A DNA stretch of 64,000 nt from Cutaneotrichosporon cavernicola (Eukaryota > Basidiomycota > Tremellomycetes > Trichosporonales > Trichosporonaceae). The stretch lies in the NCBI RefSeq assembly GCF_030864355.1, contig NC_083397.1, positions 2,542,001-2,606,000 of the forward strand. The letters are read 5' to 3'. The notes below the pieces were generated by a model. The model had not been told where the DNA came from and did no database searches. It saw nothing but the letters and a program-made list of their open reading frames with translations. The position numbers and the translations under genes were made by a program. Of this stretch, positions 1 to 11,127 are shown in pieces. The first letter of the stretch is position 1. Every line of letters begins with the position of its first letter.

Positions 1-267
1 CCGCACTCGACGGCGATGAGTCGCCCCTTGGCCTGCCTCAGGCTCAGTTCATTGTGAGCGGCGGTGACGAGGGTGCTAGCCTCCTCTTTAGGATATAGAT
101 CTAGAGTGCCTACGGATACATACACATCTGCATTGCTCCGTACATCATCCTCAAACTTCAAGGTTTCATTCTGATTTAATCTTCTTACAAGACTGCTTTA
201 CACTTCCTAACTTACTTTCTCCGAGACAACGGCTCTACAGTGTCTAGAGTTCTCCGGATCGCGCCTC

Positions 268-3200
268 CTACAGCTTCACCCACCCAGTGGAGTCGCGACG
301 AGCCTTAGCCTTGGCGCCGGGCTTGAGCGTGAGGCGCACCGTCTTGATCTCGTAACCACGGAAGGGGAGCTTGATCTCACAGTCGTCGTTCGAGGCGTTT
401 GGGCCCGCCGACGATAGCTTGAGGTCCTCCATGTGGTCCTCCATGAGGTTGACAAGCTCGGCCTTGGAGACGGCGAGGCCGGTGCTGATGTCAGCTGCTG
501 TCTACAACCATCTTAGCTGGCACGCTCGCAACTCACATCTGCAACACCGCATTGGCGTGTCCACCAAACTGCTCAAACAGGCGCAGGATCAATGTCTGCT
601 CCTCGCCCTCGGCATGGACATCGTCCTCGCCGCGCTTGACCGTCTCGAGGATGACGTTGCGTGCATTTTCCACGCGGAACGGGTTGCCCGTGAAGGTGAG
701 CGCGGTGGACGCAGAGCCGAGCCGCACTGAGGTGTTAGCAATTACTACAGTACGGATGACAACATCCCCCAAACAGACTTACGACGCATGGGCGCGTTGA
801 ATGCGTACGCCACTGGGGTAACGTCGCTCTCGATGTATGTTCCCACATGCGGATAGATGGCGAACGAGAACTCGTGCTTGCCCATGTCGCAGTCGGGGTC
901 CGGCATGGTCGGCCCACGGAGAAGCGAGAGACGCATGACGTTGCCGTCGACGGCACTGGAGTCAGCTGGGGAACACAGAGGAGAAGCTGGCAGATACATA
1001 CTAGCCGTACTTGCAGTCGTTGATGAGCGCAACACCGTAACCGTACTCGGACAGATCGGCGAACTTGTGCGCGCAAACCTCGAATCTGAAGTCAGCTCGT
1101 TGTCCCGGTAGGGACTCACTTGGCGGCATCCCAGCTCGTGTTCCGGTGCGTCGGGCGCGTAAGCGTGCCGAACTGTGTGTCGTAAGTTGCAACGTCGTTG
1201 TGGATGTCCAACGGGAGTTCAAACTTGAGGAACTCGTGCTTCTGGTGCCACGAAATATGCGCGTCGAAGCGGACCATGCTGCGTGCGTCGGCCATGGTCG
1301 ACGCCGGTACAGCATCCAGCGACACGTCGAACTCGATGTCGCTGTCTCCGTACTTGAGGTACACACTGAGCGAGGCGCGCAGTGGACCGACATCCTTGAC
1401 CCGGACCTTCTCGAACTTGAGGTGCTTTTGCTTGAAGAGGTGGAAGAAGTCGACATCCCATGCATCCCAGTAGTTCGGGTGGTCCTCCATGACGACAAGG
1501 CCGCCGCTCATGCCCTCGGGGATAAGCTCGCGGTCAAGCGCGACATCACGCAGGCTCGTGATGCGGCCGTCCTCGATCATCATCTTGACTGACGAGTTGA
1601 TGAGCTCGAAGCGGTTTGCGGAGATCTGCGTTGCGCGCGCCGGCTGGAGGTCGGCATATAACCCGCGTGGAGTGGCGAATGCGCTCTCGGGGCTTGCGTC
1701 CATGAGCAGGTAGCCGTGCTTCCGGTCACTCGACATCTGCACTGAGTGCGCGCGCACGGAAGCGTGCTCCGCAATCGGAACTTGCATTACCTCAAGGCGC
1801 GTCGTGCCCGGGAGCGTGTTGATTGCGACAATCTGGGCCTTGCCCTCCAGCTTAGCCTTGGGAGAGAGAGCCGCGGTGCCCTGGTACAGAGACTGGTACG
1901 CCTCCTCAATCACCTTGGTAATCGACTTCTCGACGCCGTGGTAGATCCTCTCGGCATCGTCGTACACCATCTGGATAGACGAACCCGGGAGGACGTCGTG
2001 GAACTGGCACAGCAGGAGGTCCTCCCACGCCGAGTCGATCTTGTCCTTCGGGTACTTGTACTTGGGGTTGCTGAGGCTTGCCATTGCAGTGGCATATTCC
2101 GCCTCGCGCAGCATGATCTCGATCTTACGGTTGTGCTTCTTGATCGAGCCGTGGGTCGTGTAGGTCGCGCGATGGATCTCGAGGTACAACTCGCCGTGCC
2201 AAGTCGGGAGAGTGCGACCGTTGTTGGTCTGCTCGCGGATAGCATCGTAGAACTTCTCGATGGTACCACCCATGCGGACGAGAGGCAGTTGGCCACCAGC
2301 ATCGTGGCGCTTGGCAATGGCACGGGCACGCTTGAGCTTCTCGAGCATCGGCGGAGTCGGCCCACCGCCGCCGTCGCCGTTACCGAAGAACAGCAGGGAC
2401 TGGTTGGTGACCTCGAGGTTCTTGTGTCCGGTCGAGCCGCGACGGATGTCGTCCATGTTGCACTGCGAATTGTAGTTGTTCACTGGAGTCATGTGAGTGA
2501 GCACCTGCGTGCCATCCAAGCCGACCCAGTTGAACGTCGTGTGCGGGAACGAGTTGCTATTGTCAGCTGGAGGGTCCCAAGAGCTTGCCCTACATGATGT
2601 TCCACGAGATCTTCTGGGTGAAGAAGTTTGGCGCGCCCGCGAGGCGCGAGATCTGCGGCAGCTGGCTCGAGTACCCGAACGTGTCGGGAAGAACAAAGGT
2701 CTTTGAGCGCGAGCCGAAGCGGCTCTCGAAGTAGCGCTGGCCGTAGAGGAACTGGCGGACAAGCGCCTCACCTGACGGCACATTCGTGTCCATCTCCACC
2801 CAGGTGCAACCAGTGGGTTGAAAAAGACCTTCCTTGACCTTCTCCTTGATACGCGTGAAGAGCGAGGGGTAAAGCTGCTCAACCCACTTGTACTGCTGGG
2901 CCTGGGTCGTCGCGAAGCGATGCTCCGGGTAGCGGTCCATGAGATCGAGCTGGGTCGACCATGAGCGGGCCGACTTCTGCTGCGTAACTGAGAACGGCCA
3001 GAGCCACGCCGTGTCGATGTGGCTGACGTTAGAACTGAGGCACAAGAATACACATTCGCAACTCACCAGTGGCCCAAAGCCCAGAGCTGACCAGTCTGCT
3101 GGCTAGCATCCTTGTTTTCCTCGTCCGAGACCTTCTCCCAGTCCTTGCCGAGGATCTCCTCAGCCGCCTTGCGGCAGTCAGGGATACAAGAAAGGTCGCC

Positions 3201-4260
3201 GATGCGGAAGACATCAATGATGTTGTTCAGCACCTTCTTGGTGTGGTGGTGCAGTGACGAGTCCCAGGGCATCTCGTGGTTGAGCTGGTGGAGAGAGTCA
3301 AAGTCCCACATGAGGCGCCAGGCGTCCATGTTGGGCACGGTGAGGTCAGCACTGTTGAGGCGGTAATACCGGTTAGGCTGGGGTCAGCTAGCCCTCCATG
3401 CTCCAGCTCACGTCGGGCGGGTTCTCGCCGTTCTGGCCGAACATGCCGTTACAGCTAGCCTCGATGTAGTAGTGGCCGACGCCTTTCTTGCGGTCCTTCT
3501 CGGGGATGATAAACTCGACACGGCGGTCAACACTCCATCCACCTGTGAGGCCTGGTGTCAGTTGACTTGGACCACCACAATGAACTGACCGTGGTATACG
3601 TTGCCGTCACTGTCCATAACCATGGCCTCGCCCGAGCAGTCAAACTCGACTGGGGTCAGCTTCTAGTGCGTGAAGCTTCAGCTACACCGAGACGTACGCT
3701 GAATACGCTCGTACTTGTCCCACTCCTTGGGAATAATGACCGTGACCTTGAACCAGTGGTTGGTCTGGATGTCAGCCAACGTCAACAACTGTACAGCTGG
3801 ACATACCCAGGACGGGCCGAACTCCTCGTACTTCTTAGCGGAGCGGTACTTCTGCTTCTTGGCCTCCTCAAACGTCGGCTTGGAACGGCCAGGCGGGGAC
3901 CACACCTCAAGCTGGACATGTTTGGTATCGTCTTCGCGGTGGGCGAACAACAGGGCGGAGAGGTTGTATCCCGAGAAGTGACCGCCCTGGCGTTAGCAAG
4001 CGAGGGGTTAGGAAGGAAGGTGGGTCGATCTCACGATGAATGAGTCAATACGGCCGTCAATGCCCGTCATGTACTTGTATCCTGGTGTCAGTCGAGTGGT
4101 ACACAGCAGCGTCGGCGTCGACTGGTGGTAACGTACGGGCCTCATACTCGAGGTGGGGGTAGTTGTCGCCGGTGGGCTTGTCGGAATCGCTGCGCATGGA
4201 CCGCATGGGACCGAGAGGCTGGGGCGGGTGGGGCGGCTGGGGCTGCTGCCTGCTTCCCAT
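268..4260 (-). CDS. AMS1: Vacuolar-type alpha-mannosidase (GH38)
   Basis: Glycoside hydrolase family 38 enzyme that trims alpha-linked mannose, acting in the vacuole or cytosol in the yeast Ams1 family. Thirteen exons join to 1152 aa, close to yeast Ams1 (about 1080). Introns: 4082-4136, 3987-4034, 3765-3806, 3650-3697, 3552-3589, 3378-3411, 3023-3066, 2557-2593, 1086-1119, 956-1001, 727-782, 485-536. An N-terminal domain precedes the catalytic domain, which starts with [11 protein letters not shown] (zinc ligands H311 and D313; the codon for C310 is split by an intron). The probable nucleophile is D423 in LPDTFGYS. No signal peptide is visible, as expected for Ams1, which reaches the vacuole by the Cvt route. 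The start is the first ATG in frame, followed by a disordered Gln/Pro-rich stretch. The intron at 3765-3806 is in frame and stop-free. The 267 bases past the stop hold no gene I can see. Confidence 0.95.
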
Positions 4261-4590
4261 GGTGGATGTTACCGGATGTTAATAGTCACAGGGAGGAAGA
4301 GTGAATGGAGGATGCAAGGATGGGATGAGATGAGTTGACAAGGAGATGCAGATGTGGTCTTCCCCTCTAGTAATGCCAGTAATGGATGGCTGGGCGTCGC
4401 CAAGGAAGGGATCCCCTCCAACGTGACCTCTCTAGGCCCAAAGCACAAAGATGATGACGCAGTTTCATTCCGAGTAACGCTATTCTAATGCGGGGGGGGG
4501 TGGGGAAGGCTAATCTGACTAATTTCCAGTTCCAACATCCATCACCAGATCACAAGTCGCCAATCCTCATCACCACCATCTTACCGCGCA
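4261..4590. promoter_or_regulatory. Divergent intergenic region
   Basis: This 330-base gap separates the start codons of the alpha-mannosidase (leftward) and the leucine-rich unknown (rightward), so it must hold both promoters. It contains a run of nine G at 4492-4500 and a pyrimidine- and CA-rich stretch just before the rightward start. I see no convincing TATA box. Confidence 0.5.
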
Positions 4591-5878
4591 ATGCCAAAAC
4601 ACGCGCTGACGTTCAAGCACCTCCTCGGAACAGTATCTACTCAGCGTGGCCAGACGGACAGCCTAAGCGTAAACGACCTGCTGGAGCGCTCGCGCGCCTC
4701 GTCCGCCTCTCGTCCTTCCAAGGAACCGCCACCGCATCTCGTCTGGACGCCCGGTAATTCGGGACCCGACAGCACCGGGGTGCACCCGTGAGCACTCCAT
4801 TAGCCCCATCAGCAGCTGACAATAGAGCGGAACTACTCCGCCGAGAACAGCAGGCACACGCGTACGCTGCGCGTCGGGTCGCTGGGCCTGCTCCACCGCG
4901 ATCCTGGCGACAAAGAGACACTAAGGCTCCTGATAGACCCGTTGTTGCTCCCGAACAGGAGGCGAACGAGCTTGAGCTCGCTGCTGCCGAGACTTTTCTC
5001 GGACATCCTCCACGGATTGAGAGCGGGCCGCCAAGACTCGTGGATATCTGTTCACGCCTTACGCTGCAGCTCCTGCGAGACGACACGGTTGTATGGGACG
5101 AAGATGGCGAACGGGTGACGATGGCCGAAGCCGTACGCGCCGGAGTCGCCGAACTGGACTTACATCTCCGCGGCGCACTGCTCTCCGCTTCAGCCCTACT
5201 ACCTCCAGCTAGTCCGCTGCGACTGGCAGACGGCGATATCCGCGTGCTCCTAGACGAGGCGTTCTCTCGAGAAGAAGAGGAAGACGAGTGGGATACGGAG
5301 GCTACCCGGCCGACACTGCATCATTTGCCACTCATGGCCCATCCGGCGCCGATGCGACTGCTCCGTGACATACCCCGCTTTACTGGGCTCACGCTGACGT
5401 CGCTCGACCTTGGGTTTTGTGCTTTGCCGCCGCTCGAGAGACTGGTCGCTGCGCTCCCTTCCGGACTTAGGGCGCTTGGAATCGCTGGCGTGCGTGCGGC
5501 ACCGAAGACCAGTCCAGAATGGGAGCGGGGATTGGGGGCGCTGGCGCGTAAGATGATCGTCTTGAAGGTGAGTCACAGCAGCCCGTTATGGGGATGGGAC
5601 GGGCTACCTGCCTCACGCCTTCGATTTCCCTACCCTCGCAGTCATGCTGAAATCAGACGCTCGACGTGTCGTATTTTCCCCTCGGTACTCGGGCGACTGT
5701 TGCGGCACTCTTCCCGGTGCGCACTAGTGGTCCGCAGGTCCTCCCGTCCTTACGTGCTCTGCGGCTGCTCGGCAACGATCTCGATGGCAACGAGGACGAC
5801 GTACCGGCTAGGCGTAAAGCGCTGCGTGCCACTGTGATCGACGGTGCGGGGCACTGGGTGGACGTGAGGTTTGAGTGA
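4591..5878 (+). CDS. Leucine-rich hypothetical protein
   Basis: Three exons (introns 4788-4825 and 5568-5656) join to 386 aa. The first intron has a standard donor and ends CTGACAATAG; the second ends CTGAAATCAG, an off-consensus branch that nevertheless restores the frame. The N-terminal third is charged and disordered. The second half (from about residue 200) has leucine-spaced segments such as LTSLDLGFCALPPLERLVAALP and LKTLDVSYFPLGTRA, which look like degenerate leucine-rich repeats of the RNI/F-box type. No F-box, signal peptide or membrane segment is seen. I do not recognise the family. An LRR-type scaffold is an inference from the spacing only. It is divergently arranged with the alpha-mannosidase gene. 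Confidence 0.7.
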
Positions 5879-6168
5879 GTTGTGTGACGTGAGACGAGCG
5901 ACGAGAGACATCCACACTAGCACTGTACAACACCATCAATGCATTCTTACAACGCAGACTGCTGTATGACTGGACCGGCGGAAACGGGACACACTGATCT
6001 GGAATATATATACGGCGGTGAGTCTGGAGGATGGGGCGCGATTCGGCTCTGCGACGTCAGCAAACATTCGGTATCAGGGTAAGGCACGACCGTGGGCCGC
6101 CTGAACGGACGGATAGGCCAGACTGCTTGGAGCGTTTGAGCATCTGCCGAAGCGTTCCCATACCTGCT

Positions 6169-6702
6169 TTAATGTCCAAACTCACAATGGTCACGGCCTA
6201 CAGATAGCAATTTCTTATGATGGGCCGGGTCGCTGACGTCCTCGAGCATGCTCCACACGCGGTCGATGCGCCAGTTCTCGTCAAAGTGGTAGAAGACGTG
6301 CTCGTTGAGGCGGGTGACGTGGCGCGGCCCGGTCGTGCGCGTTGGGGAGTGTGCGTGGTTGCCTGTTGGCGACGCCTCGCGTGTGTCGCTACCGTTCGAG
6401 TCGCGCGAGCAAACCTTCTTGAGGCTTTCAGGATACGAGAGGAACTCGATATGCAAGCGAGCGGCAATGCTGCGCTGTGAGATGTCGGCCACGATCTCGT
6501 CCGCGCAGAATGTTGCGCCGGGCTTGATGATCTGCGCGTACTCTTGTGCGCTCATGCGGTGGCCGTTGTGAACACACCGCCGTGCCACAAAGCGCGACAA
6601 CAGGTCGAAGGTCCGGTTGTTAAGTACACGAAGGTACTGCCGATAGTGTGAGGTGAGGTCTGCCGACGAGCGAATCTCGACGTTGAGTGGATATGGGATC
6701 AT
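6169..6702 (-). CDS. SnoaL/NTF2-like domain protein
   Basis: An uninterrupted 177-aa reading frame. The sequence around residues 15-75, with LRVLNNRTFDLLSRFVARR followed by NGHRMSAQEYAQ, has the look of a SnoaL-like (NTF2-fold) protein: a helix holding the pocket, then strands. The C-terminal RLNEHVFYHFDENWRIDRVW fits the last strands of this fold. The middle (about residues 100-135) is a low-complexity Ser/Thr/His insertion. I chose the ATG at 6702. The frame stays open upstream into a poly-proline run, but that run is encoded by a 20-base homopolymer and is unlikely to be coding. Substrate and role cannot be inferred, and many fungal family members are uncharacterised. Confidence 0.6.
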   Translation of the reverse strand: MIPYPLNVEIRSSADLTSHYRQYLRVLNNRTFDLLSRFVARRCVHNGHRMSAQEYAQIIKPGATFCADEIVADISQRSIAARLHIEFLSYPESLKKVCSRDSNGSDTREASPTGNHAHSPTRTTGPRHVTRLNEHVFYHFDENWRIDRVWSMLEDVSDPAHHKKLLSVGRDHCEFGH

Positions 6703-6778
6703 CGCTGTCGGGTGTGGGTGTGGGTGGAGTGGTGATGGAGCTGGGGAGTGCAGGCTGGGAACCAAGTAGGGCGCAAAT

Positions 6779-6798
6779 GGGGGGGGGGGGGGGGGGGG
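6779..6798. repeat. Poly-G homopolymer (20 G)
   Basis: Twenty uninterrupted G on the plus strand, upstream of the SnoaL-like gene start. Read on the minus strand it makes a proline run that extends the open frame, probably by chance. Confidence 0.95.
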
Positions 6799-7111
6799 TA
6801 CTGTCACGAGTGGCGACGGTGACTGGTTCGTTGATGTAATGGGTTGTGAGTGAGAGTGAGGCAGTGTTGAGCCGAGGAGTGAGGTTGGTTATGAACCACG
6901 GCTAGAGCGGGAGGTGGCGAATTGCGGCTGGAGGTTGTTGTAATCCGGACCAGGAAGAATGGCGCCCCGGACTTTGTTATCGCTCGCTAGGATAATAGGG
7001 GACAGCGTTCGGTATTGCGATATTCGGCGGGATGCGGGTGAACCAGAGGGGTAGGCTGATGAGGAATGAGGGCAAAAGTGACGGAAGAGTGAGTGTTGTA
7101 GATTATGGGAT

Positions 7112-7139
7112 CTGGGTGCTGGGTGCTGGGTGCTGGGTG
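7112..7139. repeat. 7-bp tandem repeat
   Basis: Four perfect copies of CTGGGTG in tandem, followed by a degenerate partial copy. It lies in the intergenic region. Confidence 0.9.
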
Positions 7140-7859
7140 GCTGGCGGGATGAATGAATGGATGAGGGATGAGTTGAAGACGAGTTGTAAGTCGGAACAAA
7201 GGTAAATGATCGTTCAAAGTGACGCGGAGGCGTATTCCTTTCAGGGCTAATACTAATCTAGTAATGGTTGGGTTGAGTCCAGACAATGGTATTACAAAGG
7301 TTAATATTACACCAACTGAATGCCAAGTCTCTTGTTACCCCTTGGAAGCGTTGACGTCGATCCCCGTCTAAGGGTCACTGTGGCTCTTGACCAATTGCCA
7401 TAACAGTACGTTATTTCCTCATTCTTTCGTTGACACTGTAGCATCGTCGTTTCATCTCCCTCATGCCTTCCATCTCTCTTGTTCTTCCCATCTCGGGATG
7501 CCTGTAACTCCGCGATCCCGCGCAAACGGACAAAAAAAAAAGTGCCTTGAAGCGCCCGACCCGTGCAGGCTTGGGGACCTGTGACCTGTTGCAGAGTCCA
7601 GACAGGTTCAGGTCAGGCACAGGCCCAGTGTCAAGTACGCCAGGCTTTGGCATTTAACAAACACCGACTCTAACTGACATTGCCCGCCCCGATGGCCATG
7701 GAAATCCTGCATGTCTCTATGACAAACTTTGGAATCTGAAATCGCGGGGCCAGCCAGAACGCGCGAGATGGATGCTGCGGGGCGCATTGGCCCTCTGTTC
7801 CGCCACCCAGCAAGATGCACTTGCTCGACACTCGACCGATGCTCCAAAATCGACGCTGC

Positions 7860-9162
7860 TCATAGCAACGTCCCTCCGGCGCGGCGGTACCTGTCAACAC
7901 CCTTCTTGAGCTGCTCAAGCGTGAGGAAGATCAAGATGGCTACGTTCAGCGGCGATTATGACTGGCACATACTGTTTGGCTGAAGACGGATCCATGCTGG
8001 GAGCCACCCCTTGAAGAAGACGCCCGGCCCCTCCTTGGCAACCGAGTCCCTGATGACTTTGAGGACACTCGCATTGTCATGCGCGTTCATTACCCGCGAC
8101 TTGATGACGTCCGCAGGCGAACACACGGCTGCACGTCAGAACAGCGGCCCCAAAATAACTCCGCGCCGTGTCCACTCACTCGTAGCCACAGTACCAGCAC
8201 CAAGGGAAGCGAGGAAATGCACGATTGGCCCATCTTGGAACATCTTGAAGTCAAGGATCGTGTGCTTGAACCAGTCGTATGATCCGAGCTGCGACGCGTT
8301 CATGAGCACAGAGCGGACGCCGTTGGGTACGAGCCCGCGGTACCACGACGTGACGCCCTCCTGCTTTGCCATAGCATACAAGCCCTGGATCGCGTTGCGG
8401 TAGTTGTACCTGTCGGCTGGCGGCTTTCCACGATCCGCCTGCATGCGCACCATGATCAGCTCGGCGGGGTTACCGAACATGCCCGCGAGACCACCCGCAC
8501 ACGAGCCCGCGACCGCCAGCTTCCAGACGGGGGGTGGGCCAGGACCCTGGTGCAGCTGGCTCTTGAAGTGGTCGTACGCGGCGAAGCGCATGAGCGAGTA
8601 CGTCATTTGTCGCAGGAGCGTGCCGGTCAGACCGTCGTACAGTCCACGGATGCCTGGGGTTAGCCAGTCTTGGAAGTGCGGGTTGCGGAGGCGAGATAAG
8701 CGAGGCGGCGGAAGTGATGGAACGGAGTCAAGATCCACACCGTCCATGGGGCAATATTGCCCGGTAGCTTGGCGGTGCAGAGCGCAAAACCTTCCGGTTG
8801 CAAGCAACTTCCAGAACGGAGTGCCCGGCTGTGCACGCCGTCCCCGGTGTAGGGGAGCGGAGCACGGATGTGTTCATCATGTGCCGCAGCAGCCGCCAAA
8901 GACAGACTCACCGTAATTGCTGATCGTTCGCCTGAAGCTCTGGATCATCTTCTTGTCCTCGGACGTCTGCAGGCGGACCTTGGTCAGGTCAAGGGGGTGC
9001 GTGATGGAGCCCGCGAACGACGCAGCAAGACCTGAGATCAGCTGGTGCGGAATGACCGGTCAAAACCGTCAGTGACTCACCGCCCAAGTAGAAGGGGTAC
9101 GGTTTTGCCGCAGTGACGCTGCTCTTCTTGGCCTCCTCGGCCTTCTGGACCGTCTGGCTCAT
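7860..9162 (-). CDS. DIC1: Mitochondrial dicarboxylate carrier
   Basis: Mitochondrial carrier family member (303 aa, the usual family length) that by similarity exchanges dicarboxylates for phosphate across the inner membrane. Five exons; introns 9032-9080, 8654-8911, 8129-8179 and 7940-7972. The three signature motifs sit at the expected 90-100-residue spacing: PLDLTKVR (from P40), PAELIMVR (P130) and PADVIKSR (P230). The second has Glu in place of Asp. GTVATTVCSPADVIKSR and RQMTYSLMRF resemble the dicarboxylate/uncoupling branch rather than ADP/ATP carriers. The last 33-nt intron has an off-consensus CTGAA branch. The intron at 8654-8911 (258 nt) is far longer than its neighbours. Oxoglutarate or related dicarboxylates are possible alternative substrates. 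Confidence 0.9.
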
Positions 9163-10014
9163 GGTGGGAGAGTCGGGAGAGGTGGAGAGGGCGTTGGCAA
9201 GGGATGAGAGGGGGGGATTAAGGGGGGAGGGGTTGTCGAATCGCTGAGGGGGAGGGCTCGTGAGGTATGCGAACGCTCAGACAAGCGACAAAAGTGTAAA
9301 GTTGCGGTTTGGACACGACGCGACTCGACGGTGGCTGAGGTTTGTAGATGAATCAATTCAAGCCTGGATGTTACCGCGGAGATTGAGATTTCGTCGCAAG
9401 AGTCACTATCGAGTCAACAGGCGGCAGCTGGAGTCAGCGTCACCCTCGACGGTGGTTTGCTCTGTCAAGCACCAGAAGATGAGAAAGCGATCTGGGCGTG
9501 CAAAGTGTGACAAGTGTCAGAGACCTGGCGGAGTGTTGCGTCGTGGGTGTTCGTTGTGTCGCGGTGTGCCAGACGGGTTGCCCACCCATGACCGGCCGCA
9601 GATCGACACACGCCGTTCCTCCTCCTCCGCCGACCGCATGGTCGACACCCTATGCACGCCCGCGCGCCTCGAACATGTAGAAGTCGCGACTTACTTGTGG
9701 TGTGTGGAGCAATGTCAGATGTTGACGGAGAAATGGGCAGTCACTGATTGATTATTTGGCTGCTCGGCTTTCGGGCATCCGGCCGGACATTCTCCGACGT
9801 CCGCCTGGGCGGCAGCTGGAGAAGTTGGCGGGACCCCGCGAATAACTTTTCTAACCTTCCCCCAATCCATTCAGCAACCCGACTCCTTGACCGAGCTTTC
9901 CTGCGTGCATGCACACAGCCCCACTCAGTCACATCCTTGGGTGACTTCATGTTGGGAGCCGGAGCGAGCGAAATCGCCCCTCTTTATGAAAGCTCAGAAA
10001 TGTCCCTTTCGTTG
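9163..10014. other. Intergenic stretch
   Basis: About 850 bases between the carrier gene start and tRNA-Gly. The first 100 bases hold G-rich runs next to the carrier start and should include its promoter and 5' leader. An open plus-strand frame at 9260-9751 has no family resemblance and no good start, and I do not call it. Confidence 0.45.
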
Positions 10015-10110
10015 ACGGCGATCGTCTAGTGGTTAGGATTGACGCTTCCCATGGCTCCTTCAACGGTCCGGTGACAGCGTTAGACGTGGGTTCGAACCCC
10101 GCTCGCCGTA
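10015..10110 (+). tRNA. tRNA-Gly (CCC), with intron
   Basis: Cloverleaf folded by eye. The acceptor stem ACGGCGA/TCGCCGT has seven pairs and discriminator A. The D arm is GTCT/GGAT, the anticodon stem GACGC/GCGTT, and the T arm GTGGG-TTCGAAC-CCCGC. The variable loop is four bases. The anticodon loop reads TTCCCA, giving CCC. A 24-nt intron at 10052-10075 sits at the canonical 37/38 position. A T run at about 10113-10116 can end Pol III transcription. The identity rests on the loop assignment; a one-base shift would give TCC, also Gly. Confidence 0.75.
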
Positions 10111-11010
10111 GCCTTTTGCCGCTCGCTTGTCCTTGTGGGAGGACGCAGGTTGCGTGTCTCCTGCCTCTGGGACGGTGAATCGGCAGGCGTTGCAAGGAGG
10201 TCTGGCCATCTCGATGACACTCACGATGCTTGCTGACCATACTGGCCAGCCCACTTTACGTTCACTCCAAGCCCTATTTTACCGCTCCTGTTCGCATCGT
10301 CCCTAGTCGGCGTTGCTGCTTTGACATCGTCGCGCGCAAACACACCAACGTCCTGTCAACACTGATCACTGGTTGACGACGACACTCTCCGATCTACGCT
10401 CATTCATGCTACTACCTCGCATAGGCAGGACAAGTCAGAGACAATACTGCCTCCCTCGCTATCTGTGCAAGAACGCACTCGGGGGACGCTCCTCGATGCC
10501 GAGCCGCGCCATCCGAGCACAGGTCGCGACGCGTACAGTGCTCACCTACATGGTCTCATGGCTGATGACACTCATACTGGGCCCCACGATCACTCAACAC
10601 CACCTCAACGTCCAACGTGGCAGCCAAGACCGCCACACCATACCCACCATGACCAGAGCCGTCCGACACACCCGTCCCAGCTCCACCAGCGGCTCCACCT
10701 GAGGCAAACCCGAGGATGGTCTATTTCCTTCCGTCTACACGCACCGTCCACCCGAGCCCTGATGCCACTCCGTCCTGATGGATCGTATAAACAGTTTACT
10801 TCCCATCCTGGGCCCACTGCTACAGAAAACTCTATGACAACCGCGGCAGTTATTTTCATCCCCGACGGGCAGAACGCCTCCCAAGTCGAAACACACTGGA
10901 CTCTACGCTGAGAACTGAAAAACTCCTTGGAGATCCCACACCACCGGGCAACCTACGTCTCATTCACAGGCGACCGAGGCATATGCCACTTGGAAACCCC
11001 GTACTTTATC
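10111..11010. other. Intergenic stretch between tRNA genes
   Basis: 900 bases between tRNA-Gly and tRNA-Leu. Two overlapping plus-strand open frames (10373-10911) have Thr/His/Arg-rich translations without any domain, and are probably chance. Nothing else seen. Confidence 0.45.
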
Positions 11011-11127
11011 GGCGAGATGGCCGAGCGGTCTAAGGCGCTGTGTTAAGGTGACGTCCAAACCACGAGAGTGGCATTTGGACGCATTCTCCGCAGTCTTCGG
11101 ACGTGGGTTCGAATCCCACTCTCGTCA
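11011..11127 (+). tRNA. tRNA-Leu (AAG), with intron
   Basis: The acceptor stem GGCGAGA pairs with TCTCGTC (one G-T pair), discriminator A. The D-arm motif TGGCCGAGCGGTCTAAGGC is typical of long-variable-arm tRNAs. The anticodon stem is CTGTG/CGCAG, with loop TTAAGG giving AAG. The variable arm contains CTTCGG. The T arm is GTGGG-TTCGAAT-CCCAC. The 39-nt intron (11049-11087) follows position 37 and can form its own hairpin. Confidence 0.9.

Larger units (their letters stand above)
6703..7859. other. Intergenic stretch, no gene seen
   Basis: This 1.16-kb gap lies between the start of the SnoaL-like gene and the 3' end of the dicarboxylate carrier gene. It contains the 20-base G run, a short 7-mer repeat and AT-richer sequence at about 7000-7450. 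Open frames here are short, on both strands, and show neither a family match nor intron signals. The half next to 6702 is presumably the promoter of the SnoaL-like gene. Confidence 0.5.

Noticed and set aside
6703..6807. N-terminal extension of the SnoaL-like protein through the G run
   Set aside because: The proline run comes from a homopolymer, the head codon lies directly after it, and a good ATG exists at 6702.
9260..9751. 163-codon frame upstream of the dicarboxylate carrier
   Set aside because: Arg/Cys-rich random-looking translation, overlaps the probable promoter of the carrier, no domain.
10373..10911. Two overlapping frames between tRNA genes
   Set aside because: Overlap in two frames, Thr/His/Arg-rich, no start context or domain.
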